DNA from: Amia ocellicauda
Lineage: Eukaryota; Chordata; Actinopteri; Amiiformes; Amiidae
NCBI RefSeq assembly: GCF_036373705.1
Contig: NW_027102664.1
Coordinates: forward strand, 310,001 to 374,000
DNA: 64,000 bases
Reading direction: 5' to 3'
The notes under the pieces are model-generated. The model was not told the origin of the DNA, made no database searches, and worked only from the letters and a program-made list of their open reading frames with translations. Numbering within the stretch: the first letter of the stretch is position 1; every line of letters begins with the position of its first letter. A program made the translations under genes and the position numbers. Of the stretch, positions 31,914-44,930 are shown in pieces.

Positions 31914-32130
31914 ACCCGCGGTGCACGTGTGCTAGTGCCGTGTTACCTGTCCCTGTAACGCGGCCGGCCATCGTTTTCTCTTCCTCGGAGTGTCAAGAAA
32001 GCCTGACCTAGAGAACAAACGATCACAGAAGGGTAGCTTTGCGAGGCGCTGGAACTCACACTTTTAAAATCGATACATGTTGTTGCTGTTACAATACGAC
32101 CGTAGCAGGATCGGCGACATTGCTGTTACT

Positions 32131-32136
32131 CTTATG
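32131..32136. repeat. Target site duplication, left of copy C
   Basis: CTTATG directly outside the left TIR. The unoccupied spacer sequence reads GTTACTCTTATGTAGTTG (for example around 17571-17588), so the hexamer is a duplicated target. Confidence 0.93.
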
Positions 32137-32320
32137 AGTAGATAGTTGGGTTTTTTGGGCGCGGCCTATTTTGTTATGACGTATGCCCTAAGCTTATTAA
32201 TATTCCTACGTCATAATTGGGGGGCGTGATTTTAGGTAGAGTTATTTCCTTAATTATTCCTACGTCATATCCGTCAGAAAGTGTACACCCATAAAACCCT
32301 GAACAACAAGGCCGCCCATA
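32137..32320 (+). repeat. Left terminal inverted repeat, copy C
   Basis: Begins AGTAGATAGTTGGG immediately after CTTATG and pairs with 47583-47766. It is the only left TIR complete in the window and fixes the true element terminus. The outer motif reads GGGTTTTTTGGG rather than the GGGTTTTATGGG of copy A. Confidence 0.96.
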
Positions 32321-33587
32321 ACCTGTTGTTCTTGTTGTTCTTGTTGGTCAACTGTAGAGTGTGAATGGGTCGGCTCTTCCTGTAGTGGTTGGGGGTCTTT
32401 TTTAAATATACATTTAATGGTTTAGTAAATCTAAACCGTTATAAGATCAACAAGTTCTGTTGTCTGTAATGGTCCCAGGTCTTAACAATGCCAGTTTTGA
32501 ATTGTGCGTTTATCATATTCACACTGTCTCTGTCTGTCTTTCTCTCTCTCTCGCCCAATCATTTTATAAAATTCAACAAGTTCTGTTGTCTGTTATGATC
32601 CCAGGTCCTAACAATGCCTGTTTTGCATAGGGTACTTATGTTATCCACACTGTATCTGGCTCTGTCTCTCTCCTCAAATTTAATTAAAAATTAAATTAAA
32701 AAAGAGGGTGTGTGTGTGGGTGTTTGTGTGTATAGGTTAATTGTTTTTGTAAAAAAAAAAAAAAAAAAGCTGTGGTTATATTTTATCTCTCACATAATGT
32801 GTTCAGTCGTTTTACTTAAATACATTCTAGGGTCTTAAAGCTCATAAGAGTTAGACTTAAGATAAGGATATGCTTTTAAGGTATTTTAGTAGTCTCAATC
32901 CCTGATGATAAGGAATCGTTTAAAAAATGAAAACAACTGATCACTCAATGCTAAATAGATCACAACACTCAAGGCTAAATCACTCACACCATGGGGGGCG
33001 GGGGTGTGCTCATACAACAATAGGTATGGCGTGTGGTATCAAAACATTCAGAATACTTTTAACCTATATAATTTATAAGCTTTGTAAAATAAACCCAAAT
33101 ATCTCTTTTGCGGGGATAAACGCTGTTCTGAGTAGTTTGTGACTTGTTTAATACCAAACAAAGCATCGCTATAAAAAAAAAAAAAAAAATCACTGTAAAA
33201 GCGCTAGTTTTTTTTTATCTTTATAGTTATTTTCTAGGCTCAGGTTGTTTTTTAGCGCTTATAAAGGCCTGAAATATTCTTAGTGGTTGTTGACTATAGG
33301 TCTTGATGCTTAAAAATGTTTTTTTGAGAGACCAAAAGGTTCTAATAAAAGTTTAGAGTAGAGAGGAGAGAGATCGTCTCCATCTTGGTTTCTATTTGAA
33401 ATTTGATGCAGTGTCATTTTATTGGTTGGTTTTGATATGTTAATTGGTAACAGGGTGGCACAAAGGCCAGACCAGAACAATGCCTTACAAGCAGATCCGG
33501 CATGTGGCCATCATTATAAGTATGAAGGTCTGGTCTTCAGCTCGACAGACTCATACTGACCTTTCGATTTAAGACTAAAGATCAACA

Positions 33588-35628
33588 ATGTCCGGAAACA
33601 ACATCAGCGATTCGATTTAAACGAGTTTTTAGGCAAGTCTTCAGATTATTTTCATTGACTCAGAGCGTGTTGTGTGCATGTATTGTAAATAAGGCTATAA
33701 CATCTGTTTTAAGTTCTGTAAAATTATTTTTCAGCCAGTCAACAGGAGTTAATTCCCAACGCTGAGGAGATCATCTGGAACAACGACGGTAAGATTTTTG
33801 TGTTTGCGCTCATGGGTTCTTATGCATGGGTGTGTGTGGTTTTGAAGCGGCTCATTAGAGTTATGAAAACGTTTTAATATATATTAATGCCGGTCTCTTT
33901 AATTACACAGAAACTATCGAAAGGCCTGTGATTAATGTCTCCGAGGATCGACCAAGAGAAGTGGTTGTCCCTAGACAGGCTGTCTGCCGACCGGGTAAGA
34001 ACTAAACCCCTGTTTGTTTGTATAACGTTTCTGTAAGATGTTTGAGTCCAGTTTTGTTAATTTAAAAAAATTATCCTGTCTAACAGTATTAAGAAACGTG
34101 GTTCGAGACAACGAAAGGCCTTCCACATCGAGGGCTTGTTTCGTTTTACCTTCGAGAACCGTAACCTTTCAAGAATCTGAAAGGCCGTCAGCCCCGGTAT
34201 CTGATAGCTGTGAGTATATATCTGCAGCCTGTAAGAGGTTAAAGCTTTTTATAAAGCGGTGTGGTTAAAGGTTAAACATGTCTCTTACCTTCACAGCGGT
34301 GCAAAAAGCTAAACCAGCCGAAAAACATAAGAAACGATTATTCTGTGGAGGTAAGTAAGATCTTTCAAACTTTAATGTTTTTAAAAGGGCTTTGTTTGCC
34401 CGTTGAGGGCTAATATTTAAGCGATGGGTGACCGTTTCCTGTAGGGCGGGGGGTTCTGGGAAAGATCTTTAGAAGTCCGGACAGGTCTAGGCTTGTTTCT
34501 GGGGAACGTGTTTAGAAATGACCGATTGCCGTACCGTCTGGTTAGGAAGTAAAGCCGTCTGAAAGGGTTTAGTAAGTTGTTTGGCTTATCTCCCGCTATT
34601 ATACTTCTGTTTTAAAGTGGTTGTAGGAAAAGGCTTGAAGGTGTTCATTGTATTTAATATTTAAACAGATCGTGAAAACGTTTGTGAAACAGGAAGTCCC
34701 GGGATCAGGAAGCGTTTACACTTGGAAGGTTCGTTTAAAAATGAAATGTTGTTGTGTGTGTGTGTGTTTTATTAACAATATTACAGTTTTTAAAGAAACA
34801 TTTAAGAAACAGTTTATTTACAGCTGCTTCTCTGTTTTACATTTATTATCAAGTCCTAATAAATATATTGTCTGTAAATAATAAGGCGTTGTAGTGAATG
34901 TCTAAGGCTATTTTCAAAGGTCTAAAAAAGCTAAAGGTTTTGAATGTCCTGGACATGTTGTTTTAAGTTTGATTTCTGTCGCCGTTTAAAGATGTAAATG
35001 TAATGTATATTTTTATTCTTCCCAAGACTCTTGGGATAGTCATTCTGTGGATGAGCTATTGAGGACAATTACCCCGTCTAAGTGGGATCAAACATCTTCC
35101 CCGGTGAGATCACCGAGAGGATCCCCCACGGTGGTCTTGGAGACCCCCCAACATCTACTCAGGCCACAGCCTTCTGGGGGTAATTCAACACCCCAGATTT
35201 AGCCCGCCGCATTGTCGGGCGGAACAAATACAGGCATCCAACAACCTCAGGGGTCGCCGTCAGTCAGGGCTGACACACCACCCAACGACGGCCTGGTTTC
35301 AACATCGTCCCCCCAGACCCGTTTCTTGGCTACAGAAACGCGGAACAGTACCCCGCGCTTGGCCAGGGTGTCACCGCAAAGGCCTTCTTGTTCTCCGTCC
35401 ATGAGTATACGCTCGCTCCCTGCCTCCTTCGACCGAGATTTACCGGAGCGACCATCCTTTGAAGCTGAGCCAGGCCACCAGCCCCCGGAGCTACTTCCTG
35501 AAGGTCGGCATGAGTTGCTACATACTTTGTTACAAAATCAAAGACTTGTGTTACTGGGGCAATGCCTGGTGATAGAGAGCCAAAACACCCTTATTAATAC
35601 CCTTACTAACGAATTGTACCGTATTTAA
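33588..35628 (+). pseudogene. Seven-exon gene of unknown function, copy C (broken)
   Basis: Exon chain as in A, with a full-length exon 3 and exon 7 at 35027-35628. Shares the 1-nt exon 1 deletion with B and E and has a private TAG at 35200-35202 in exon 7. The 5' flank (about 33308-33455) carries about 145 nt absent from copy A, including an inverted CCAAT box (ATTGG) at about 33421. Confidence 0.6.
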
Positions 35629-35790
35629 TGTTTTAATAGACACAAAACGCCTTACTATTGTGGGTTGTTGGAAAAATAAAAAATAAATTAAAAAATGTCC
35701 TGACTTGGTAAAAGAACTCACAAACTAAAGGATTATGAACAAGCTAGGGCCCTAAAAAGACCTTCCCGAGAGAACATCCCCGGCCCTGTT

Positions 35791-38700
35791 GTGAACTCCT
35801 CTGATGTCCCAATGAACCTGGAACTATTACAAATGATAAATTATTTAAATAACCCCCAATTACCACCGATAGAATGTGAATTAACAGACTTACCGGTGAA
35901 CCCCGACCTGTTACAGATGGTCAATGATCTAAATAACCACCTCCCACCGGTAGCGCTTATAGAGGTTCACCCCCTAGTTCACCCCGATTTGTTTGAAATG
36001 GTGGAGGCTTTGGAGGAGCTACCCCGACCAAATTCTGCCCCTATTATAAATGATTTGAGACAATTAGAACACAGGATGGCGGCAGAAGCAGCCATCACTA
36101 TAGAGGAGGGTCTTGACATTAACCGGTTGGATATCTTTGAAGGACTTTTACAGGCTTTAAATGAGCCTCCTCAAAAAGGGGGTTTTGTAGATGTCAGCAG
36201 TGGGGGTGTTCGGAATGTGGAGGGTTCTGAGACTGATAAGGCTGTGGAGGACATGCTCTGTGAGAATGTAGGGGGTGAAGGCTTTGTTCAAAATGATGAT
36301 GTGTCCAAGAGTACCAGTGATCCCGTGATTATAGATAGACCGGCCTATAACAATTTTGAAATGATTCAGCGTTTTACTTTTGCAGAACTTTTAAATTGTG
36401 ACAATTATGCAGAAATATTTGTCAACATACACGAGGCCTTGCAGAAAATGCTTGAACAGGTTCAGACCTCGAGATGTTGTACAGTTAGAACTCAGAGGGG
36501 ATGCTTTGTTTAGCAACCTATCTGCAATGCTGAGTGGAGATAATTTAGATGTCTGGCTAAAATCGAAGCGTTATTGCAAAGTAACGCAGCCATCTTAGCT
36601 GATGAAAGTCTGTCTCTGGTAATGAATGTGGTTCGTAACCCTGAGGGTGGGGCGCTTAGAAGACTGTCGAAATGCTTGAAGAACGACATAATTAGGACCA
36701 AGCTCAGGCAATTAGTGGTGAGTTCCAGTGGGGACAATAAGCTCTGTTTTGCTTACAGTTTAATAAAACTACTCACCCCCGACATGCCTGAACCCCAAGC
36801 TCTGCAAGAGGCTTTAATGCTTCATCAGAGGGCCGGCTTAAACTCTCAACAGATGGTTGCCTTTTCAGACATTACCAAGTTTGAGGAGTTGTTGTCTTTA
36901 AAAATTGTTGTGTGGTACCGTTGTGAGGTAAAGGAAGTATTTGTTAAATTTCAGACACATCCTGAAACCCATACACAGACACTGTTTCTCTTCCTAGGTG
37001 ATAGACATTAATTTGGAATAAAGAGTTTGACGGCTTTTTTGGGTTGTTCGTATGTTTGTCATTGGTGTTATAAGGCCTTCAATGATAAGCTTAAGCACCG
37101 CTGTGACGGTTACTGTAACGTCTGTTTCAATCCGCAATGTCATAAGGGTTTGGCCCCTACCATCCGATGTAAAGATTGCTTAAGGATTTGTCTCTCAGCG
37201 TTCTGTTTTTCCGAGCATAAGGTACAGAGGGCCGCTGCTGAGGGGGTTAAAAAACTGAGTTATTGTGATCAAACTAAATATTGCCCGCAGTGTTGCCTCC
37301 AGTACCGTTTTCATGAGGTTAAACCACACAAATGTCTGGAGCCGAGATGCAGGATCTGTAATGCTGATTTAACCCCGGGGTCCGAACACCAGTGCTTTAT
37401 TCAGCCGGTTAAAAAGGAGCCGCCGCACAACCGGTATGTCTTTTTTGCTTTTGAATGCCGGCAAGAAAACGGGGTCCACGTTGCTAATTATATACACTGT
37501 ATTGACATGTTGGATCGTGAGTGGTCAGCTAGCGGTGAGAGTTGTGTCAGGGATTTCTTTACGCGGTATCGCGGTCCAAAATACCTCAATTACACATTTA
37601 TTGCCCACAATGCTAAGGGTTATGATTCTTACATTTTGATGAAGTATCTGGTGGAAAATGGGGTGACCCCAAAAAAAGTAGCTCAGGGTAGCAAGATCAT
37701 GTGTTTCACCGACGAAGCTTTCAACTAACGTTACATAGACTCGTTAAATTTCCTCCCCATGAAATTGAGCGCTTTGCCTAAGGCTCTGGGTTTTGAGGCT
37801 CAGAAGAAAGGTTGGTTCTGCCATTTTTTTAATACTAAGGACACTCAAAATTATCGAGGGTCCTACCCGCCCGCCTCTTATTATGGGGTTGATACTATGA
37901 TGTCTCATGAGAGGGAGGAATTCTTTAAATGGTACAATACGGTTAAGTGAGGTGTTTTTGATTTCCGTGAAGAGATGGCCGCTTATTGTTAAAATGATGT
38001 GGTGATCCTTAAAGAAGCCTGTGTGCGTTTCTGCGCCGAGGTTATCAACACATCGGGTCTCGACCCTTTGCAAAGTGTGACCATAGTGTCTCTCTGCATG
38101 AAAATGTATCGGTCCAATTTCTTGCAGAAAAACACTATAGCGGTCACCACTTCTGACAACTATCGTGCTAGACAAAAGAACTTTTCGACTGTCTCCATAC
38201 AGTGGCTGGAATACCTGAGTGCCCGGGATAACATATTCATCAGACATGCTTTAAATCAAGGGGAAGTCAAAATGGGGCCTTACTACTTAGACGGTTTTAG
38301 CGACGTGTTCGGGCGGCGTACCGCTTATGAGTTTGCTGGTTGTATTTACCATGGCTGTCCTCAGTGCTTCGACCCAAACACCTTTAACCCCGAAACACAA
38401 AAACTCTGCGGTGATATCTACTATGATTTCCAGGAACGAATTGAAACTTTAAAAAACACCTATGGTTTGAACGTGCTGGTGATTTGGGAACACGAGTGGA
38501 CGACCCTGAAGCAACAGGATGCGGGGGTACAAAGGTTTATGGAAACCTTGGACTTTCCTGAATGTCTAGAGCCCCGGGATGCGTTATTTGGGGGTCGTAC
38601 CAATGCCCTCTGTTTACATTATGAGGTAAAGGAGGGTGAGAGAGTAGATTACTATGATTTCACCAGTCTGTACCCTTATGTCAACAAGACCAAAATGTAC

Positions 38701-39891
38701 CCGGTGGGGCGTCCAACCATTGTTTATCGTGACTTTCTCGAAATCGGACATTACTTTGGATTGATCAAAGTCACCATGTACCCTCCTCGCGAGCTGTTCT
38801 TACCCGTGTTGCCTTACAGGTGTTCGGGAAAATTGATGTTCCCTCTGTGTAGAACGTGTGTGGAAACTGAAAATCAAACTACCTCTTGTCTGCACAGTGA
38901 TGAAGATGACGGGTGTCTGGTGTAGCATTGAGCTTGACAAGGCGGTGGAGAAAGGTTACAGAGTCGGTAAGGTGTTTGAGGTTTGGCATTTTTCTGAAAA
39001 ATCTGATACTCTTTTTGCTGATTACATTATGACCCATCTGAAAGGGAAACAGGAGGCATCGGGCTATCCCTCATGGTGTGTTGACTCCGCGGCCAAAGAG
39101 CGATACATTCAGCAATATTTTGAAAAGGAAGGGATCCGTCTAGAGCCGGGGAACATAACTGTAAACCCCGCCAAGAGACAAATGTCCAAACTGATTTTAA
39201 ACAGTCTGTGGGGTAAGTTTGGGGAAAGAAATTACCGTCTAAACACAACCTTGATTAAAACCCCTGAACAGTTTATAGAATTTATGTTTTCCAAACAACA
39301 TGCAGTATCACACTTTCAATTCTTAAATGACCACGTGGCACAGGTCCAGTGGAGGGCCCCTAAAGATTTCCCCACCAAACAGGGGAACGTTAATGTTTTC
39401 ATAGCGGTTTTTACCACGGCTTACGCCCGGCTTGAACTGTACAACTTAATGGATCAGTTGCAGGAACGCACGCTCTATCATGATACTGACTCTGTAATCT
39501 TTGTCACCAGGCCAGGGGATTGGGTCCCTCCCCTCGGGGACTACCTTGGGGAGTTAACGAGCGAACTAGATCCTCAGGAGTTTGTTTCAGGGGGTCCTAA
39601 GACTTTTGCCTACAGAACGGCTGCGGGTAAGACCTGTATGAAAGTTAAGGGTTTCACTCTGAACCATTGTAACAACAAGCTCATTAACATCAAGTCTCTG
39701 ACGACCCTGGTAGAAAGTTTTGTAACAAGAAAGACGCGCCTCCTCGTGAGATTATTACAGCCGGAAATCAGATCTATCGAAATAAAAAGGGGTACACGTT
39801 GGAAGATAGATCACTAAACAAACGGTTCAGGGTGGTGTACAATAAAAGAGTGTTGAAGACTGATTATACCACTCTGCCTTATGGATATTAG
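35791..39891 (+). pseudogene. polB: Family B DNA polymerase, copy C (many lesions)
   Basis: Full-length relative of the copy A gene with motif A, B and C all present, including DTDS. Breaks: 11-nt deletion near 36461, the shared -1 frame offset near 36540-36596, TAA 37009-37011, shared TAA 37726-37728, TGA 37948-37950, TAA 37988-37990, a 10-nt deletion near 38905, a 9-nt deletion near 39580 and a frame change near 39727. Exonuclease motif I has Ala (37447-37449) as in copy A. The TAG at 6670 of copy A is absent here (GAG). Confidence 0.92.
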
Positions 39892-40543
39892 CGGTGGTTT
39901 TGATAACAGACTTCAACACCCTTTCTCCTGTATTATAGCCTGTCCCTCCAATTCGGGGAAGAGCTATCTTATAAAGAACATCATAGAAGATGTGGACACA
40001 ACCGTGTCCCAAGCTCTTGACAACATAGTGTGGTGTTACTCTTGCTGGCAACCTCTCTACGATGATTTGGCTTCGAAAAAAAATAATCTGAAATTTGTGC
40101 AAGGTCTCCCCGCCTCGTTGTGTGACGATGACTTGTTCCCGCCCGGTCAAACTAATCTAGTGATCCTTGATGACCTGATGGAGCAGGCCGGTGACAACAG
40201 TGAAGTGGAAAAAGCTTTCACAAAGTACACTCATCATAGGAATTTAAGTATTATTTATTTAGTTCAAAATCTATTTTTTCAAGGTAAAAAAAGCCGCACT
40301 ATTAATTTATATGCCAATTATATAATTATTTTTAAAAACCCCAGAGATAAACTACAGGTCACCGTCTTGGCTCGTCAAATGTACCCTAACCAGACCAAGT
40401 TCTTTTTGGAGGCATTTGAGGATGCCACCAAAAAACCCTATGGGGACTTGATTGCGGACTTAAAAGCACAAACCCCAGAAGACTTTCGCCTCAGAACAGG
40501 TTTGTGCCCGCCCGATTGGCCGGCAGTGTATGTGCTAAAGTAA
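39881..40543 (+). CDS. Packaging ATPase, copy C
   Basis: 220 aa, open. The first Walker A residue is Cys (CPSNSGKS) instead of Gly, which is probably damaging. A TAA removes the last three basic residues found in copy A. Otherwise identical in layout. Confidence 0.85.
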   Translation: MDISGGFDNRLQHPFSCIIACPSNSGKSYLIKNIIEDVDTTVSQALDNIVWCYSCWQPLYDDLASKKNNLKFVQGLPASLCDDDLFPPGQTNLVILDDLMEQAGDNSEVEKAFTKYTHHRNLSIIYLVQNLFFQGKKSRTINLYANYIIIFKNPRDKLQVTVLARQMYPNQTKFFLEAFEDATKKPYGDLIADLKAQTPEDFRLRTGLCPPDWPAVYVLK

Positions 40544-40558
40544 AGGAAATACATAAGA

Positions 40559-40894
40559 ATGTCTGTTCGGATTAAAAGAAATCTGCCACTTTTGCAAATG
40601 TTATTTGAGGGGAGCCCGCGCCATAGGAAAGCTGTGCTGGCAGGGGCCCCCTCGGATTTGATCGAGACCCTGTGTGAAATAGCTTTTAACATCTTACGCG
40701 GTAATATACCCCTAACCACTTCTCAACATTCTAAACTCAAAAAACAAAAAGCGGTTATCAAGATCATCGCTAATAAGAAGTATTCTATTAAAAGAAAAAG
40801 AAAGAAGATTAATCAAACCGGGGGTTTTATAGGACCGCTGTTGAGCATAGCCGTGCCTTTCCTAACCAGTCTTCTAGCTTCCAGAGTGGGTTAA
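40559..40894 (+). CDS. Small basic protein with hydrophobic C-terminus, copy C
   Basis: 111 aa, intact, differing from copy A at only a few positions (Arg to Gly near residue 18, Pro to Thr near 54). Basic KRKRKK stretch and GGFIGPLLSIAVPFLTSLL tail kept. Confidence 0.68.
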   Translation: MSVRIKRNLPLLQMLFEGSPRHRKAVLAGAPSDLIETLCEIAFNILRGNIPLTTSQHSKLKKQKAVIKIIANKKYSIKRKRKKINQTGGFIGPLLSIAVPFLTSLLASRVG

Positions 40895-40896
40895 TA

Positions 40897-41640
40897 ATGG
40901 AATATGCTCAGAAAATGTTTTTGATCCCTCAGGAGCAGCTTGAGAAACTGAGAAAAAATGTTGTCGGGCCAGAGCCCATTAGACAAACGGCCGAAAACAA
41001 CCTGGACTCTGAAATGAAAGCTATACAGGCCAGGGCCGATTTAAATCAGTATTCCAAAGCTCAGTTGTATACCAACACGTTACAGCGCTACCTCCGTCTG
41101 GTTAGACAGGGTGAAAAAGATCAAAACATTTTAACTTTAACCATGGCCTCTCAAGAAAATGGTTCTGGGGCTGATGCGGGGGGTACGGTTGATAAAGATG
41201 TTGCGGTGACCGAACCTGTTGAGAGTTCAGAGGGAGATGTTGTAACGGATGTTTTGAGAAACATGCCGGCCAGAAGCAAAAGACATGCAGAATATATCCT
41301 GCACAAAATGGTTCAGAAACCGCGGGTAACGGCTTGGAATGAACAGGGTGAATTTGTTTTTAAAGGACAACTGATCAAAGGTTCACACATGTTTGATTTG
41401 TTGAAGAGTGTCACTAACACTAATAAGGTACCCGATAGTCGCCGACCTGTAGGCTGGAATGCTTTCCTACAGGCGATGGCCTGTCTGAACATGCCCCAAT
41501 CAACAGTTCCTAACCAGGAAACGCGACAAAAAATCCGTCTGTGTAAAGAGGTGGAGCCTGATCTGACTCCGATATCTCATTACTCTGACCGTGCTGAGCG
41601 ACCATCCTCAGGATCTATCCATCGTTGGGAAGCTTATTAA
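40897..41640 (+). CDS. Conserved 247-aa Maverick protein, copy C
   Basis: Intact and full length. Same bipartite structure as 8632-9375. Position 2 nt after the small basic gene is conserved. Confidence 0.68.
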   Translation: MEYAQKMFLIPQEQLEKLRKNVVGPEPIRQTAENNLDSEMKAIQARADLNQYSKAQLYTNTLQRYLRLVRQGEKDQNILTLTMASQENGSGADAGGTVDKDVAVTEPVESSEGDVVTDVLRNMPARSKRHAEYILHKMVQKPRVTAWNEQGEFVFKGQLIKGSHMFDLLKSVTNTNKVPDSRRPVGWNAFLQAMACLNMPQSTVPNQETRQKIRLCKEVEPDLTPISHYSDRAERPSSGSIHRWEAY

Positions 41641-41807
41641 TCTCATGTTTTTATTTGTCTCCCCTGTAAATAATGACCCGACAAACAATTTTTTTTTTTT
41701 TCAAATGTTGTTCATTTATTTATACCATAAACCCTGCTTTGTATAAGAATTGTGTTGAATAAAAACAAAACTAATGATTCAAAGGCTGTTTTCATTATTT
41801 TTTCACC

Positions 41808-42380
41808 TTAACACGCATGACATCTTTTAAAATCCTCACAAGAACACCCCATCTGTATACATGGCTGGCTAGGGTCGTAAGTCATTGTGTTATAAGGGGG
41901 GGTCCACAGTGTCCTGACAAACTCTGCCACTTTTTTATCATTTTGGCCTAAATCCTCACTGTACAAGGCCATAATATCGGGGTATGACCTTCCTTTAGAT
42001 CTATGATATAAGAAAAACACACAGTGTTGACCACAAGTGAAGGTCTGCAGACTTTGTACTTGACGACCGCTGTAAATGGTTTCTTGACAGTTGTTGAGCA
42101 GAAAGTTATTGATCTTCCGAGGGAAAGGTCTGAAATCCGGGGGGTTTGCATAGGAATCAAAAAATTCTCCACGGTGGTCCTCCCTTAGATAAATAGCCAG
42201 CCAATGTTCTCCGGGCATATTTTTAGGGTGTGTGTTGATTATGTACATTGCAGGTAAATTCTTGATCTTAAATTTAGGCAGCTGATCGCAGGCGTAGACT
42301 CCTTGAAACAGTTTCCGTGAGCCGGCAAGGGCATTCATGTTGTGGTTGAGCTCTCTGGTGTTCATTTTAATAATAATCAT
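41808..42380 (-). CDS. Adenain-like cysteine protease, copy C
   Basis: 190 aa, intact, with the same His/Asp/Cys candidates as copy A (GEHWLAIYL, FFDSYA, GQHCVFF) and the Cys-rich C-terminus. Overlaps the capsid gene end by 14 nt. Confidence 0.88.
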   Translation of the reverse strand: MIIIKMNTRELNHNMNALAGSRKLFQGVYACDQLPKFKIKNLPAMYIINTHPKNMPGEHWLAIYLREDHRGEFFDSYANPPDFRPFPRKINNFLLNNCQETIYSGRQVQSLQTFTCGQHCVFFLYHRSKGRSYPDIMALYSEDLGQNDKKVAEFVRTLWTPPYNTMTYDPSQPCIQMGCSCEDFKRCHAC

Positions 42381-43671
42381 ACAGAACGTTTCTCCTCCGA
42401 TTCACCTCAATAATGTTGTCAAACACAGCATACACGACCATATTTACAGTGCGTGGTAGAGGCTGCTTGAAACGCATCTCCAAACGCATATTGCCCGTCT
42501 TCATCAGTGAAAAATGTTGTCCACACTCTTCGTCAGGGGTCAGGTTGAAACCGTACAGGGTGTAACCGCTGCAGTATTCCCGGCGATCGATCAGCAGAGT
42601 TTGATCCTTGAGATGGCGACCCGTAGCCAGTACTAGACTGTCATATTCACGAACCGCATTGCCGTTTTCAAAGTCAGGTTGAAAAGGTCTGGATGGAACC
42701 TGCACACCATCGACGTACAACGCTATAAATTCCGCGTTATGTTTAAAGTTAAAGGGGTTCTTGTTGTAAACCCCGGTAAATGCATCATTATCCACGAGAC
42801 CTATAATAACCTGTTTTGGGAGCTGTCCTAGAAACAGATTTTCCTGGTTCATCACCCGTGTCCCTGCGGGGATACTGTGGACTTTCATATAGACTCTTTC
42901 GATCGGGTACTCGGCGTTTGCCGTCATTAACGCCTGCGCGTGTCCTAGTTTAACCGCCGGGGAGACGGACACTTTTTTCACAAACAGCGAGGCCGATAAT
43001 ATGGTCAGTTTATATTTTTCCGTATCAGGGGTCATCAGACAAAAAGCATTTTTACTACGGATCATTTTAATTTTAATGTCTACCCCGTTGAGCATGAGTT
43101 TTTCTTGGAAAAATATGTCTGCATGGATATGCCCCATTAGCTCAAAGGTCCTCCCTTCTGTTGAAGAGGCCGTTCTTTTTTGCAAACCCTTATTGAGTCC
43201 CTCTGGATCCTTGTCGTCCATAGCTTCCGAGATGTCTTTGAAGAAAAGGCCGGGGCTGAACTGTTTGCTTAGGGTCTCCTCACTATAATTAAGTTTACAC
43301 TCCATCATGGCTCTATAGGGGTAAGTATTGCTGCTTTGACTAATGAGCCGATCTCCCAGGGTCACATCCACCTGTGAAAACATGGTGGCCACCGGGTAAT
43401 TGATGACCCCAGCGATGGCCGTATTCTCGATTGCATCGCCATCCTAATCAGTCACTTTACAGTTCATTAAAATAAATGTGTTATTCAAATCAATATAATC
43501 CTCGCCATTGCCAGCTATAAAAAACTCCAGAGGGGCCGTGTCTGAAATTGCAGAAAGAGGGGGAATCTCTACATATATGATCTTATCTATACTCGTTTGA
43601 GTGTATGGAACTGTAAACAGATCCAGTTCTGATTTGACGCATTCTTCCGATAGACTGTTGACAAAAGACAT
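42367..43671 (-). pseudogene. Major capsid protein, copy C (single nonsense codon)
   Basis: About 434 codons. The only interruption is TAG at 43444-43446, 75 codons from the start, shared with copy D. One codon is deleted near 42740 without changing frame. This is the least damaged capsid gene in the window. Confidence 0.85.
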
Positions 43672-43673
43672 GT

Positions 43674-44161
43674 TTAAAAGATGTATCCTGAGGCTCTATT
43701 TTTCTTTCTTTGAGACTTTCTTTTTGCAGGTTTTTTCTTGTGCTGCTTCCTTCTCCGAGTGTTTCCACGATATGTTGGAGAATGAGAGATTCTTCGTTTT
43801 TTGTTAGCCACGGATCTTCGTCGCCCTGGTGGACACATGCTGTTTCTTCTTTTACCCCCCCTCCTCGCCATTACCATGAGACCCGAACCCTCCTGATGCT
43901 CATGGCTAGCTGCCCGGTTCATAACATTGGTGAACACGTCACTAACAATATTTTTAGCCGCTGATTTCAAGTGGGGTCTGGCTATAGCAAAGCCTCTCTT
44001 AAGCAGGGGTACGGCCATTCTAAAGAGACCACGAAAGAGTCCTCCTAGACCGGCGCCATACATTGTGGGGGCTCCTACAAAACCGGGCAAGCCGTTCCAT
44101 CTTGCATCTTGTAATAATCCACATAGGCGCTAGGATCTACATAACCCCTCGAGGTAGCCAT
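43674..44161 (-). pseudogene. pVI-like basic protein, copy C (N-terminal frameshift)
   Basis: From the amphipathic segment to the end (44090-43674) the frame is open, including the very basic tail (RRRKQHKKKPAKRKSQRKK). A one-base deficit near 44100 disconnects the MATSRG start. Confidence 0.68.
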
Positions 44162-44162
44162 T

Positions 44163-44884
44163 TTAATAATGTACACACTGTTTCAGGGGTCGAAAATGTA
44201 GTTTGACATTAACTTTACCGAAGCGGAAGTGTACGTTGATATTCTGATCCGATTTTACTTCGATCGTGATGTTGTCACAGTGGGTCATTGAGACTGGTAC
44301 GTAGTGTGGTTTGTCATAAGTAATTGTGACCATGTCATTGCTTTTACCTTTAATAAGTACATTTCTCAAAAGGGGGACATAACTATCCCAGACCCTCTGG
44401 TGGGTTATGATATCCGTATACACATAAAGAGTGTAAAAGCCGCCACACCACTTCTGAGAACCTGCTCTCTGTGTCCGAATAGAACCCTAATATACGCCCC
44501 AGTTGGCCGCTGGTTTGAATGCTAATACCTGGTTTTGACACCTTGTACACTCTGTTTTTAATAGGGTTGTAATATAGCTTGATGTTGGGGGTGCCTTCTG
44601 AGAACTGTTTATGCATCTCATCTAATATTTTATCCACATTGTCATAATAACCTCCTTGTATCGTGAATGTCCATTGACTCTTTTTTACATCATCAAAAAT
44701 GGCGAAAGTGGCATCCTTATCTTGTAAAACAGCCCAAGTGTAAGGATACTGTATTTCCGCCAACCCCACTTCCCACGACCCCCTTAGATCTATAGATTTT
44801 CCAAATTCCAAATATTTCATTTTTAGGGTATATATCGAGAGAGGCGTTACTGGGTAGAGTCACGTAGAAGCCTCCTGATTCGAT
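44163..44884 (-). pseudogene. Penton-like minor capsid protein, copy C (broken)
   Basis: The usual start ATG is changed to ATC at 44882-44884. An 11-nt deletion near 44810 shifts the frame, and the shared break near 44450-44480 is also present. Confidence 0.78.
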
Positions 44885-44930
44885 CTTGAGTATCGAAAGT
44901 AATGCCCCCAACACACCCGCGGGCATGTTG

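Larger units (their letters stand above)
31115..32130. repeat. Spacer S2: tRNA-Val cluster repeats between copies B and C
   Basis: Two repeat units with tRNA-Val CAC copies at 31248 and 31841. Ends GCTGTTACT before the CTTATG target duplication of copy C. No protein gene seen. Confidence 0.8.
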